64,000 nucleotides of DNA from DUOA01 sp012839095. GTDB lineage: Bacteria > Bacillota > Clostridia > Caldicoprobacterales > DTU083. Shown piece after piece: positions 54,564 to 62,327 of the stretch (within the stretch, counting starts at the first letter, position 1; each line of letters opens with the position of its first letter). Where the stretch lies: contig JBMNJE010000005.1 in the NCBI GenBank assembly GCA_050951505.1, positions 55,702 through 119,701 of the forward strand, given 5' to 3'. The notes below the pieces were generated by a model. The model ran no database searches. It worked only from the letters and a program-made list of their open reading frames with translations, and had not been told where the DNA came from. Both the position numbers and the translations under genes were made by a program.

Positions 54564-55201
54564 ATTAAGCCTCCATTTTGATTAATGTCTTTGCCTTACC
54601 ATTTTCGTACTTATCTCTTCCTGAAATATGAAATAAGGGAGCAACAGTGAAATATTGTTCTGCTATAACTGACATCCTGACTAGTTAATAACTTATTTAT
54701 TATCAGATGAAATTTTAAACTCTACTGCCAATTTATACTGATCAAAATCTCCTGTATCTCTGAAATCTAATACATTTTTAATGATGCGGTATTCACCAGT
54801 ATCAAGACTCCCATAGAGCCAGTCCCACTCTACAGCCCATTCTCCATTTTCCTCGGAAGCCAAATTATAGCCTATATCATTAAATCCATAATCTTTCCCT
54901 ATAATAACAGGAACCTGATACCAATTTCCCTTGATTTTCTTTTCTAATACAAAGTCTTCACTAAAAATACACTGGGACTCGGAACTATTCTCTATCACTA
55001 CAATCAGGCCGGTAGAGGATACTGTTTCCTCTTTTACAGTCATATTCACTCCATCAAAATTGTTTACATTATCATATTCTGTTGGTTCCCAATCAGTTGT
55101 TTCAGCACATCCTGAAGTAAAGGTCAGACTTAAAGCCATGAGCAGCAGTAAACATAAATATTTTTTCATCTTCCTTTATTCCTCCCTGGCGTTTAGAATT
55201 T
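54557..55201. repeat. 645-bp duplicated segment, copy 1
   Basis: Matches 56804-57448 over its full length without gaps and with about nine substitutions counted by eye (roughly 98.6% identity). It contains the DUF4180 start signal and the whole lipoprotein gene. Confidence 0.9.
54693..55169 (-). CDS. Small lipoprotein, Ig-like fold likely (copy 1)
   Basis: 158 residues starting with a lipoprotein signal (MKKYLCLLLLMALSLTFTSGC, lipobox TSGC), so it is anchored to the outer face of the membrane. The mature part is all beta (VNMTVKEETVSSTGLIVVIENSSESQCIFSEDFVLEKKIKGNWYQVPV) and resembles small bacterial immunoglobulin-like proteins. The binding partner is unknown. A nearly identical gene lies at 56940-57416, differing at seven residues. 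Confidence 0.75.
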   Translation of the reverse strand: MKKYLCLLLLMALSLTFTSGCAETTDWEPTEYDNVNNFDGVNMTVKEETVSSTGLIVVIENSSESQCIFSEDFVLEKKIKGNWYQVPVIIGKDYGFNDIGYNLASEENGEWAVEWDWLYGSLDTGEYRIIKNVLDFRDTGDFDQYKLAVEFKISSDNK

Positions 55202-55488
55202 AACTACTTTGCTTAGTCAAGTCCAAAATAGTGTGTAAATTACCTCGGTTTGTCCAGCCGGTATGATAAAGGACATTGATGCTATCAACCGGACCAAACG
55301 AAAGCTTTTATGCCGCGAAAGCTGTTGATAATGAGTACATGGCATGTTAGGCTGATTGCCAGGCATCACCACTCCAGCGAAAGACATACCCATAGAACAA
55401 TGGGGATGGCTCTGATGCATATAAACAGGCCATGAGAGGCTCGTTGTCAACAGACCGTGGAATAAATGCGATGATAGTAGTAGGTACC

Positions 55489-56703
55489 CTAGGCAGCAGG
55501 ATTTCTATCCTTGGTTTTCTTGTTTTCCATACTATGGTAATATAAACCCATATCAAAGTATTTACGGCCTGCTTGCCACTTTTCATCTTGTTCCATAAGC
55601 AGGGCACCTATCAAGCGGATTACGGATGCCTCATTAGGGAAGATGCGTATTACCCGCTCTCGTCGCCTGACTTCCTGATTGAGCCGTTCCACTCCGTTTG
55701 TAGTACGTAGTCGCTTCCGGTACTTCAGGGGCACTGCCAGAACCGCCGTGACATCATCGAAGGATTCGTCTAAGAGAGCAGCAGCTTTTGGAGCTATCGT
55801 CCCGTATTTACCAAGGAGCTGATCTCTTACCTTTCGAGCGCTATCTAAGTCAACAGCTTCATACAGCTCACGAAGATCTTCTTTGATAACAGGCTGTAGT
55901 GCTTTAGGAGTGTGATCCAGCATGTTCCTCGAAAAATGGGTTTGACATCGCTGCCAGGTTGTTCCTTGAAAATGTCTCTTGACTGCATTGACAAGTCCCT
56001 TGTGGTTGTCGGATGTAATTAAGCGAACGTCTTTTAATCCCCTTTCCTTTAGGGATGCGAAGAATTCCCCCCAACTGCTTTCAGTTTCTGTGTCAGCCAC
56101 CCGAAAGCCAATAATTTCGCGATAGCCTTCTTCGTTGACACCTACGGCGATGAGTAATCCTCTTGACTGAACCCGATGATCTTCACGTACCTTAAGGTAA
56201 AGAGCATCCACAATTACAAAGGGATAATGACTTTCAAGCGGTCTTGTCCTAAAAGCGTGAACCATGGGATCCAGCTGCTTACAAAGAGCTGAAACAGTGG
56301 ATTTAGAAAACGTCTTACCACAGAGTTCTTGTGTGATGGCTTCAACTTTACGAGTTGAAACCCCGTTAATCACCATCTCCATCATGGCCAGTATCAAGGC
56401 CTGTTCACTGCGTTGATATCGGGCAAACAGCTCTGTAGAAAACTTACCATTGCGATGCCTGGGGACCCGCAGAGTAAGTGTGCCAACTCGAGTAGTCATC
56501 TGTCTATCTCGAAAACCATTGCGGTAGGCAGTTCTTTCTTCAGTTCTTTCATAGGGTTCAGCTCCTACCTGTTCTGAAGATTGGGCTAATAGTACTTGGT
56601 TGAAGATTTCCTCTAATAGCTTGGAAAATGCTTCATCCCTGCCGTTTGATAAAAAAAGTCCGTGCAAAAGCTCTTTGGTTATTGTAATATTATACTGAGC
56701 CAT
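55489..56703 (-). CDS. IS256-family transposase
   Basis: 404 residues. The DDE domain of the IS256/Mutator type shows FVIVDALYLKVREDHRVQSRGLLIAVGVNEEGYREIIGF (first D), LKDVRLITSDNHKGLVNAVKRHFQGTTWQRCQTHFSRNML (second D and the C..H motif) and RLRTTNGVERLNQEVRRRERVIRIFPNEASVIRLIGALL (catalytic E). It is full length and looks intact. GGAGG is 7 bases before the ATG and part of an inverted repeat that could hide it. Confidence 0.95.
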   Translation of the reverse strand: MAQYNITITKELLHGLFLSNGRDEAFSKLLEEIFNQVLLAQSSEQVGAEPYERTEERTAYRNGFRDRQMTTRVGTLTLRVPRHRNGKFSTELFARYQRSEQALILAMMEMVINGVSTRKVEAITQELCGKTFSKSTVSALCKQLDPMVHAFRTRPLESHYPFVIVDALYLKVREDHRVQSRGLLIAVGVNEEGYREIIGFRVADTETESSWGEFFASLKERGLKDVRLITSDNHKGLVNAVKRHFQGTTWQRCQTHFSRNMLDHTPKALQPVIKEDLRELYEAVDLDSARKVRDQLLGKYGTIAPKAAALLDESFDDVTAVLAVPLKYRKRLRTTNGVERLNQEVRRRERVIRIFPNEASVIRLIGALLMEQDEKWQAGRKYFDMGLYYHSMENKKTKDRNPAA

Positions 56704-56713
56704 GGTTCATCCT

Positions 56714-56754
56714 CCTCGGTTTGGTATTTAGTGACACTTATATTCTAACCGAGG
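56714..56754 (-). promoter_or_regulatory. Hairpin over the IS256 transposase ribosome binding site
   Basis: On the minus strand CCTCGGTT (56754-56747) can pair with AACCGAGG (56721-56714) just before the ATG. The 3' arm includes part of the GAGGAGG ribosome site, so read-through transcripts would be poorly translated. Confidence 0.6.
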
Positions 56755-56803
56755 TATGAGCTTTGGCTCAACTTCTTTTTACACCATTATATAGACTTAA
56801 TCC

Positions 56804-57448
56804 TTTGCATATTAAGCCTCCATTTTGATTAATGTCTTTGCCTTACCATTTTCGTACTTATCTCTTCCTGAAATATGAAATAAGGGAGCAACAGTGAAAT
56901 ATTGTTCTGCTATAACTGACATCCTGACTAGTTAATAACTTATTTATTATCAGATGAAATTTTAAACTCTACTGCCAATTTATACTGATCAAAATCTCCT
57001 GTATCTCTGAAATCTAATACATTTTTAATGATGCGGTATTCACCAGTATCAAGACTCCCATAGAGCCAGTCCCACTCTACAGCCCATTTTTCATTTTCCC
57101 CGGAAGCCAAATTATAGCCTATATCAATAAATCCATAATCTTTCCCTATAATAACAGGAACCTGATACCAATTTCCCTTGATTTTCTTTTCTAATACAAA
57201 GTCTTCACTAAAAATACACTGAGAATCGGAATTATTCTCTATCACTACAATCAGGCCGGTAGAGGATACTGTTTCCTCTTTTACATTCATATTCACTCCA
57301 TCAAAATTGTTAACATTATCATATTCTGTTGGTTCCCAATCAGTTGTTTCAGCACATCCTGAAGTAAAGGTCAGACTTAAAGCCATGAGCAGCAGTAAAC
57401 ATAAATATTTTTTCATCTTCCTTTATTCCTCCCTGGCGTTTAGAATTT
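56804..57448. repeat. 645-bp duplicated segment, copy 2, bracketed by two insertion elements
   Basis: Begins within about 7 bp of the IS256 right end and stops at the left terminal repeat of the IS1182-like element. It is otherwise collinear with 54557-55201. Confidence 0.9.
56940..57416 (-). CDS. Small lipoprotein, Ig-like fold likely (copy 2)
   Basis: 158 residues, same lipoprotein signal peptide and fold as copy 1. Seven amino-acid differences are scattered in the mature part (for example VNMNVKEE for VNMTVKEE, ENNSDSQ for ENSSESQ, YGFIDIG for YGFNDIG). No stops have accumulated, so the copy may still be functional. It is the only gene between the IS256 and IS1182-like elements. Confidence 0.75.
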   Translation of the reverse strand: MKKYLCLLLLMALSLTFTSGCAETTDWEPTEYDNVNNFDGVNMNVKEETVSSTGLIVVIENNSDSQCIFSEDFVLEKKIKGNWYQVPVIIGKDYGFIDIGYNLASGENEKWAVEWDWLYGSLDTGEYRIIKNVLDFRDTGDFDQYKLAVEFKISSDNK

Positions 57449-57625
57449 GAGCGAATTTCATAACTATATTTTTTACGATGACTCAAATGAGTGTTTCCTT
57501 AATTGCTAAAGAAAAGTCCGTTTTCTTACTAGCGAACAGAAAATTTGATGTTCCCATCACTTACCATCGTAAAAAAGGGTAGACTAATCCCCTGGTAAAA
57601 ATATAGAGCTTTAAGAAAGTGTTGC

Positions 57626-58771
57626 TCAAGCTGCTTTCTCACTTTCTTTGGATATATTTACTGCAATGGTACCTGCAATCAACGCTATGCAACTTAAGAG
57701 AACATGAACTTTGGTTTTCCTGATACCCCTTACAGTGATATTATTGAGGCCTAGGTTTTGCTTTAGCCTGGCAAAGGTTCTTTCAACAGAGGTACGTTCA
57801 TTATATAGCTTTTGCCATTTGGTTGATCCTCTGCGTGGATAAGTAAAATATCTTGGATTATCAGATATCTGTTTCTTAACCACAGCGCCATAGTTACTGG
57901 AAGAGCACCAGTTAGTGCCCATTGGACAGTCAACCTTACCCGACATATGAGGGCAGCGGAACTTGATTGAACCATTATCATAGCCCCAATAGACCATACG
58001 ATATCCCATAGAACATATGGGTGTACAATCCCAATCAAGTCCTTCCGGTGGTGCATAGGCAGCTCTGCGATTTATAGGGATTATGGCTTGAGCATTATAC
58101 TGGCCATGGATGGTACGATAGACATCATCAAAATCATATCCCATGTCCATTATATAGTACTTGGGGCTGATTGTGCTGGTATAGCGCTGTTTGATATCTT
58201 CAACTAATGGAATAGCCATAATGCCATCATTTACGCTGGCGGGAGTAACATTGACTGCAATAGGTAACTCGCTCTTAGTATCAACTGCAGCATGGACTTT
58301 CCACCCGAACCATCTTATCTGGTTGCCATGAGTGTCTCTCTTTGAGCCCCAGTCAGGTTGCTCTCCATCATGGATGATCTCGGATTTAGGCACGGAAGCA
58401 TCGTATGAATCCAGTTTACTGGCATCGATGGCAATATGTTCGCCATCAATAATTCCAAGTTCTTTCGCCTTAACTACTAGTTCCTCGAGAATATCTTCAA
58501 GGGAATAAAGGTTATCTGAGAGACTTTGCATAAACCTTGAAAAGGTAGCTTCACTGGGCGTTTTGCCTGCTACAGGAAAACCGCAGGTATAACGGAAAAC
58601 TGGGTCAGACTTGAGACGTTCCACCAATGTTTTTGTATACCTAATATTCTCAAGCCTCTTTGCCAATAATGCTCGCAGCATGTTTTCCGGATCATGGCCT
58701 TTGGGACCGAATTTGGATTTTTTCTGTAGACCACCGGCTATCTTTGATAAATCCAATGCTTCGAAAACCAT
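57626..58771 (-). CDS. IS1182-like DDE transposase, probably lacking its original start codon
   Basis: 381 codons from the first ATG. The N-terminal part matches the transposase helix-turn-helix region (GHDPENMLRALLAKRLENIRYTKTLVERL). IAIDASKLDSYD and WFGWKVHAAVDTKSELPIAVNVTPASVNDG carry aspartates of the DDE core, and KLYNERTSVERTFARLKQNLGLNNITVRG the glutamate. Coding sequence continues in frame 24 codons upstream (YIRQQCLLSFEELIKFQPETKLA) to an ATC at 58843, 7 bases after GGAGGGG. That is where homologues would have ATG, so the start is probably mutated and the ATG at 58771 has no ribosome site. Confidence 0.85.
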   Translation of the reverse strand: MVFEALDLSKIAGGLQKKSKFGPKGHDPENMLRALLAKRLENIRYTKTLVERLKSDPVFRYTCGFPVAGKTPSEATFSRFMQSLSDNLYSLEDILEELVVKAKELGIIDGEHIAIDASKLDSYDASVPKSEIIHDGEQPDWGSKRDTHGNQIRWFGWKVHAAVDTKSELPIAVNVTPASVNDGIMAIPLVEDIKQRYTSTISPKYYIMDMGYDFDDVYRTIHGQYNAQAIIPINRRAAYAPPEGLDWDCTPICSMGYRMVYWGYDNGSIKFRCPHMSGKVDCPMGTNWCSSSNYGAVVKKQISDNPRYFTYPRRGSTKWQKLYNERTSVERTFARLKQNLGLNNITVRGIRKTKVHVLLSCIALIAGTIAVNISKESEKAA

Positions 58772-58850
58772 TGCTAATTTTGTTTCAGGTTGAAATTTTA
58801 TTAATTCTTCAAAGGAAAGTAGACATTGTTGTCGAATATAGATAGTATCA

Positions 58851-58903
58851 CCCCTCCGTGTTTTTGTTTTTTGGTGGTACTTAAAACTTCGACACGTTAG
58901 GGG
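58851..58903 (-). promoter_or_regulatory. Inverted repeat hiding the IS1182-like ribosome binding site
   Basis: On the minus strand CCCCTAACGTG (58903-58893) can pair with CACGGAGGGG (58860-58851), with a one-base bulge and one mismatch. The 3' arm is the ribosome binding site itself. Confidence 0.5.
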
Positions 58904-59030
58904 TTTTTCCTTTTGGAATTTTAGTAAAATAGTTAGCGTTTTCTATATTCCAGGGGTAAAATGGTTTTTCTAGTTATCTAGAACCTGCTATTTTGCCAAT
59001 CTGTAGAATATGAAATTCGCTCAAATATAA

Positions 59031-59075
59031 AAAGGCTCGAAAGCCAGTGTCTGCAAGACTTTCAAGCCTTTTTTT
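59031..59075 (+). terminator. Rho-independent terminator beside the IS1182-like element
   Basis: AAAGGCTCGAAAG (59031-59043) pairs with CTTTCAAGCCTTT (59059-59071) with one mismatch, followed by a run of seven T on the plus strand. It may insulate the neighbouring transposition module. Between 59076 and 59236 I see no gene. Confidence 0.7.
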
Positions 59076-59236
59076 ACTTTCTAACTATAAAAGTCAGGTT
59101 ATATCATAATTATATCCATTCTTTTCGCCTTACTCAAGTGTTTACGCTGAGTTAAAATGTCCAAAAACTGATGGAATTGCCTGTCCAGATATTGCTGGTA
59201 TATAATGGCCATATACATTCTATAGAAAGAAAAAAG

Positions 59237-59283
59237 CGTCCTTGTTTCAATGTGATACTGTTACAGCAGTAGCACCAAGGACG
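59237..59283 (+). promoter_or_regulatory. Hairpin upstream of the DUF6431 gene
   Basis: CGTCCTTG (59237-59244) pairs with CAAGGACG (59276-59283), with an inner TACTG/CAGTA stem. The 3' arm contains AAGGA, 10 bases before the ATG at 59294, so it can hide a ribosome site. On the minus strand it is followed by TTTTTT and could also stop transcription. Confidence 0.55.
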
Positions 59284-59293
59284 TCCCCAAACT

Positions 59294-59856
59294 ATGATCA
59301 TTATATCAAAATATGAACTAGAAGAAAAGGCAGAAGAACAAGTTTTTATGTAAGAAGTTTGGAGCAGTTTCTATGTCCCTGCTGCAGGAGTAACCGTATG
59401 AAGGTTGTAGGGAGCAGGCCCAGGAAGTACCTGCAGGAGGATGCCTCGCAAGTGATATTGATAATACGCAGGCTGCGCTGCCTGGAATGTAACAAGATAC
59501 ATCACGAATTGCCCGATATACTGGTTCCATACAAACGGTACAAAAGCGAATGCATAGAGACAGTTGTAGCAGAAGATAACAACACTCCGCTAGCAATAGC
59601 ATGTGATGAATCTACGCTATACCGGTGGAAAAAGTGGTTTAACTCTTTAAGCAGGTATTTTGCAGGTTGCTTGCAGTCCATAGCAATACAGCTGGGAAGA
59701 GAAACTGAAGAAGCTTCAGGACCAATATCCGTCCTCCATAGGATATGGTTTTATGTTGGTGAAGCACCAGGATGGCTGGCGCGAATTGTCCATACGCTTG
59801 TAAATTGGAATTTATGGGTACAGACCCGTTCTGCATTCCTGTCCGGATATGCATAG
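59294..59856 (+). pseudogene. DUF6431-type zinc-finger protein, probably frameshifted near its start
   Basis: The readable frame from 59359 (TTG) gives 165 residues: EQFLCPCCRSNRMKVVGSRPRKYLQED, then RRLRCLECNKIHHELPDILVPYKRYKSECIE, two cysteine pairs of a zinc finger. A helix-turn-helix-like part follows (ACDESTLYRWKKWF). Homologues as I remember them start with an ISKYELE-like segment. That segment is present in another frame from the ATG at 59294 (MIIISKYELEEKAEEQVFM, stop at 59351), so one frameshift near 59350 splits the gene. A shortened product from TTG could still be made. Confidence 0.6.
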
Positions 59857-59864
59857 TATACACT

Positions 59865-59898
59865 CATGTTGAATCAATCAAAGGGGGTATTCAACATG
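59865..59898 (+). promoter_or_regulatory. Hairpin enclosing the ribosome site and start codon of the DDE transposase
   Basis: CATGTTGAAT (59865-59874) is a perfect inverted copy of ATTCAACATG (59889-59898), which contains the ATG. The 14-base loop holds the GGGGG ribosome site. The same arms occur at 62272 and 62318. Confidence 0.75.
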
Positions 59899-61251
59899 AG
59901 AGATCAGAGAAAAGCAGAGACAATAGCACAGCAGCGGATGGAACTGATATCGCCACTGCTGGCCGAGGGCCTGGATCCTGCAAAAGCGAAAGAGATCAAA
60001 GCCCGTATATGTGAACAAACCGGTATATCAGAGCGTACTCTCCGAAGATATGTGGCACAATACCGGGAAGCCGGATTCGACGGTTTAAAGCCTAAAGGAA
60101 AGAGCCAAAGAAAAACAGAGGATGCCATACCATCCCATGTATTGGAGCAGGCTATTCTTCTGCGCAGGCAGGTTCCAAGCCGTAGCGTATCACAGTTGAT
60201 AAACATCCTGGAGTGGGAAGGAATTGTAGAGCCGGGCCGGATAAAGCGCAGCACACTGCAGGAGCAATTGGCAAACCGGGGGTACAGTGCAAGACAGATG
60301 AAAATGTACACATCAACGGGAGTAGCAGCGCGCAGGTTCCAACATCGGTATCGCAATAAGCTCTGGCATTCGGACATCAAGTATGGCCCTTATCTTCCTA
60401 TCGGCAGGGATGGAGAAAAAAAGCAGGTGTTTTTGGTTCTCTTCGTGGATGATGCTACCAGATACGTTCTTCATGGAGAATTTTATCCCACCCTGGATAA
60501 AGTCATCGTAGAGGATTGCTTCCGGAAGTCCATTCTTAAGCATGGTGTGCCCGAAGCCGTATTTTTTGATAACGGCAGCCAATACAGGAACAAGTGGATG
60601 ACACGGGCATGTGCAAAAATGGGCATTCGTCTGCTCTATGCCCGCCCCTACTCGCCGGAAGCAACCGGCAAAGTTGAGAGGCTGAACCGGGTAGTGGATT
60701 CCTTTCTTACAGAGGCCGCTTTGGAGAAACCACAGACCCTGGAAAGGTTGAACGAGCTGTTCCAGGTATGGCTTACCGAATGCTATCAGAACAGGCCCCA
60801 TTCCGCCCTGGTGAATCACATGAGTCCGGAGGTTGCATACCGAAGTGATACGAAACCCCAAAGGTTTATTGACCCGGACGTCCTGGCTCAGGCGTTTTTG
60901 CATTTCGAGGAACGCAAGGTGGATAAAGCAGGCTGTATCAGCTTCAACGGCCAAAAGTATGAGGTTGGCCTTCCCTTTATTGGCTGCACTGTAGATGTGA
61001 TCTATGATCCGGCATGCACGGATGAGCTTACCATTGAGTATGAAGGCCATAACCCATGGAAGGCTAAAAAGCTGGTGATTGGTGAACGGGCCGGTAGGCG
61101 GCCTGGTTTACCGGAACATCTTACCACCGAAAAAGCGGAGGCATCCCGCTTGCTAAGAGCAGCCAAAAAGAAGAACGAGCAGCGCATAGAACAGTACATG
61201 CCTGCCGTCTCTTACAGAAACGTGGCCAAGGGTGGTGAGCAGAATGTTTGA
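59896..61251 (+). CDS. DDE (rve-type) transposase of the DUF6431/AAA module
   Basis: 451 residues. The N-terminal helix-turn-helix regions (ISERTLRRYVAQYREAGFDGLKPKGKS and SVSQLINILEWEGIV) precede the integrase core with WHSDIKYGPYL (D), VFFDNGSQYRNK (D) and YSPEATGKVERLNRVVDSF (E). A Mu-type C-terminal beta domain follows (KVDKAGCISFNGQKYEVGLPFIG). The ATG at 59896 has GGGGG 9 bases upstream. The open frame ten codons further up is the other arm of a hairpin. It resembles TniA/TnsB-type enzymes that work with an ATPase, and the next gene encodes one. Confidence 0.9.
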   Translation: MRDQRKAETIAQQRMELISPLLAEGLDPAKAKEIKARICEQTGISERTLRRYVAQYREAGFDGLKPKGKSQRKTEDAIPSHVLEQAILLRRQVPSRSVSQLINILEWEGIVEPGRIKRSTLQEQLANRGYSARQMKMYTSTGVAARRFQHRYRNKLWHSDIKYGPYLPIGRDGEKKQVFLVLFVDDATRYVLHGEFYPTLDKVIVEDCFRKSILKHGVPEAVFFDNGSQYRNKWMTRACAKMGIRLLYARPYSPEATGKVERLNRVVDSFLTEAALEKPQTLERLNELFQVWLTECYQNRPHSALVNHMSPEVAYRSDTKPQRFIDPDVLAQAFLHFEERKVDKAGCISFNGQKYEVGLPFIGCTVDVIYDPACTDELTIEYEGHNPWKAKKLVIGERAGRRPGLPEHLTTEKAEASRLLRAAKKKNEQRIEQYMPAVSYRNVAKGGEQNV

Positions 61252-62044
61252 AGCCTTTTATGGGTTTAAACGCACACCCTTCACACGTGATATTCCTACT
61301 GACCAGCTTTATCAGCCCATCATACTGGAAGAGACATTAGGGCGCCTGCAATATGCTGCAGATCGTCAGTTGTTCGCTGTTGTTACCGGGGACTGCGGTA
61401 CCGGCAAAACCACAGCTATCCGCCGTTTCCGGGATATTCTGGACTCTTCACGATTTCATGTTATGTACCTTGCCGATTCCAAACTGACACCCAGGCATTT
61501 CTACAAGGGTTTACTGGAGCAGCTGGGATGTGAGGCGAAATTCTATCGTGGAGATGCCAAACGCCAGCTGCACCGGGAAATTGAGCTTATGAAGGGAATC
61601 CATAAACTGCAGCCTGTTGTCATTGTTGATGAGGCTCACCTGTTGGACCGTGAGATGCTGGAAGAGGTTCGTTTCCTGCTGAACTTCAAGATGGACTCAG
61701 AAAGCCCAATGGCTTTAATTCTGGTGGGACAGTCAGAGCTGTGGGACAAGTTCCAGCTCCAGGCATATGCCGCCATCAAGCAACGTATTGATATTCAGTG
61801 CAAACTGAATCATTATGATCGGGCTCAGGTGGGTGAATACGTACACAGACATTTAGAGTATGCAGCTTGCGACAGGGAAATTTTCTCTGATGCAGCGTTG
61901 GATGAGATATTTAAGTATTCCAGTGGCTCTGCCAGGCTCATAAACAAGCTTTGCACCCATTGCCTGCTGTTCGGTGCTCAAAATGGCCGTAAAATCATTG
62001 ATGACCATATGGTAAAGCTCGTGATACAGGGGGAATTGGCGTGA
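61244..62044 (+). CDS. AAA ATPase (ExeA/TniB-like) of the transposition module
   Basis: 266 residues: FEAFYGFKRTPFTRDIP at the N-terminus as in ExeA-type proteins, Walker A TGDCGTGKTTAIR, Walker B VVIVDEAHLL, sensor LILVGQSELW, and a C-terminal lid with SSGSARLINKLCTHCLL. It probably guides the transposase to targets in the way of TniB/TnsC. The ATG at 61244 overlaps the transposase stop and has GGTGG upstream. Confidence 0.9.
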   Translation: MFEAFYGFKRTPFTRDIPTDQLYQPIILEETLGRLQYAADRQLFAVVTGDCGTGKTTAIRRFRDILDSSRFHVMYLADSKLTPRHFYKGLLEQLGCEAKFYRGDAKRQLHREIELMKGIHKLQPVVIVDEAHLLDREMLEEVRFLLNFKMDSESPMALILVGQSELWDKFQLQAYAAIKQRIDIQCKLNHYDRAQVGEYVHRHLEYAACDREIFSDAALDEIFKYSSGSARLINKLCTHCLLFGAQNGRKIIDDHMVKLVIQGELA

Positions 62045-62265
62045 TACAATTCCACTGTTCTTATCAATGGGATGATGGTAGTAAAGACATATGGTATGGT
62101 ACTGTTAACCAGGTTATTAATTTCGGCAGCCACTATGAGGTTTTTATTTTAAGCCGGAGCAGCTTGCGGGTACTGGTTGGTCAATCAACCTCAGGGTTGT
62201 TTGCCTGTCTTCCTGATTTTAGCGCTGGATGCCATCTGAGTGCACTGAATGATACTTTCTTATGA
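62041..62265 (+). CDS. Small protein of the transposition module, unknown
   Basis: 74 residues starting with GTG that overlaps the ATPase stop as GTGA. The N-terminal half looks all-beta (MIQFHCSYQWDDGSKDIWYGTVNQVINFGSHYEVFILSRSSLRVLVG). I do not recognise the family. The tight coupling to the ATPase suggests it belongs to the element. Confidence 0.6.
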   Translation: MIQFHCSYQWDDGSKDIWYGTVNQVINFGSHYEVFILSRSSLRVLVGQSTSGLFACLPDFSAGCHLSALNDTFL

Positions 62266-62271
62266 TAATGT

Positions 62272-62327
62272 CATGTTGAATTTATTCTGATAAAATGTCA
62301 TGTATGCGAAAGGAGATATTCAACATG
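62272..62327 (+). promoter_or_regulatory. Inverted repeat around the start of the ISNCY transposase
   Basis: CATGTTGAAT (62272-62281) and ATTCAACATG (62318-62327, containing the ATG) are perfect inverted copies enclosing AAAGGAGAT. The arms are identical to those at 59865-59898. Confidence 0.7.

Larger units (their letters stand above)
55221..56796 (-). mobile_element. IS256-family insertion element
   Basis: Imperfect inverted ends GTCCAAAATAGTGTGTAAA (55221-55239) and its partner at 56778-56796 match at 13 of 19 positions, with the inner GTGTAAA identical. One transposase gene fills most of it. A 249-base stretch between the left end and the transposase stop holds no recognisable gene. The 8-bp flanks (TTAGTCAA and TTAATCCT) are not an exact target duplication. 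Confidence 0.65.
57446..59025 (-). mobile_element. IS1182-like insertion element
   Basis: TTTGAGCGAATTTCATA at 57446-57462 is a perfect 17-bp inverted match of 59009-59025, giving sharp ends around one transposase gene. No clear target duplication is seen. Confidence 0.85.
59237..62265 (+). mobile_element. DUF6431 / DDE transposase / AAA ATPase transposition module
   Basis: Four consecutive plus-strand genes with overlapping or short junctions: a zinc-finger DUF6431-type protein, an rve/DDE transposase, an ExeA/TniB-like ATPase and a 74-residue protein. Transposase plus AAA ATPase is the core of Tn552/Tn5053/Tn7-like systems, but no TniQ or resolvase is seen. The element ends could not be placed. 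An AAAATGTCC near 59154 is a possible left end. Confidence 0.6.

Noticed and set aside
55217..55607. Short open frames beside the IS256 transposase
   Set aside because: They overlap the transposase end or lack ribosome sites and any known domain.
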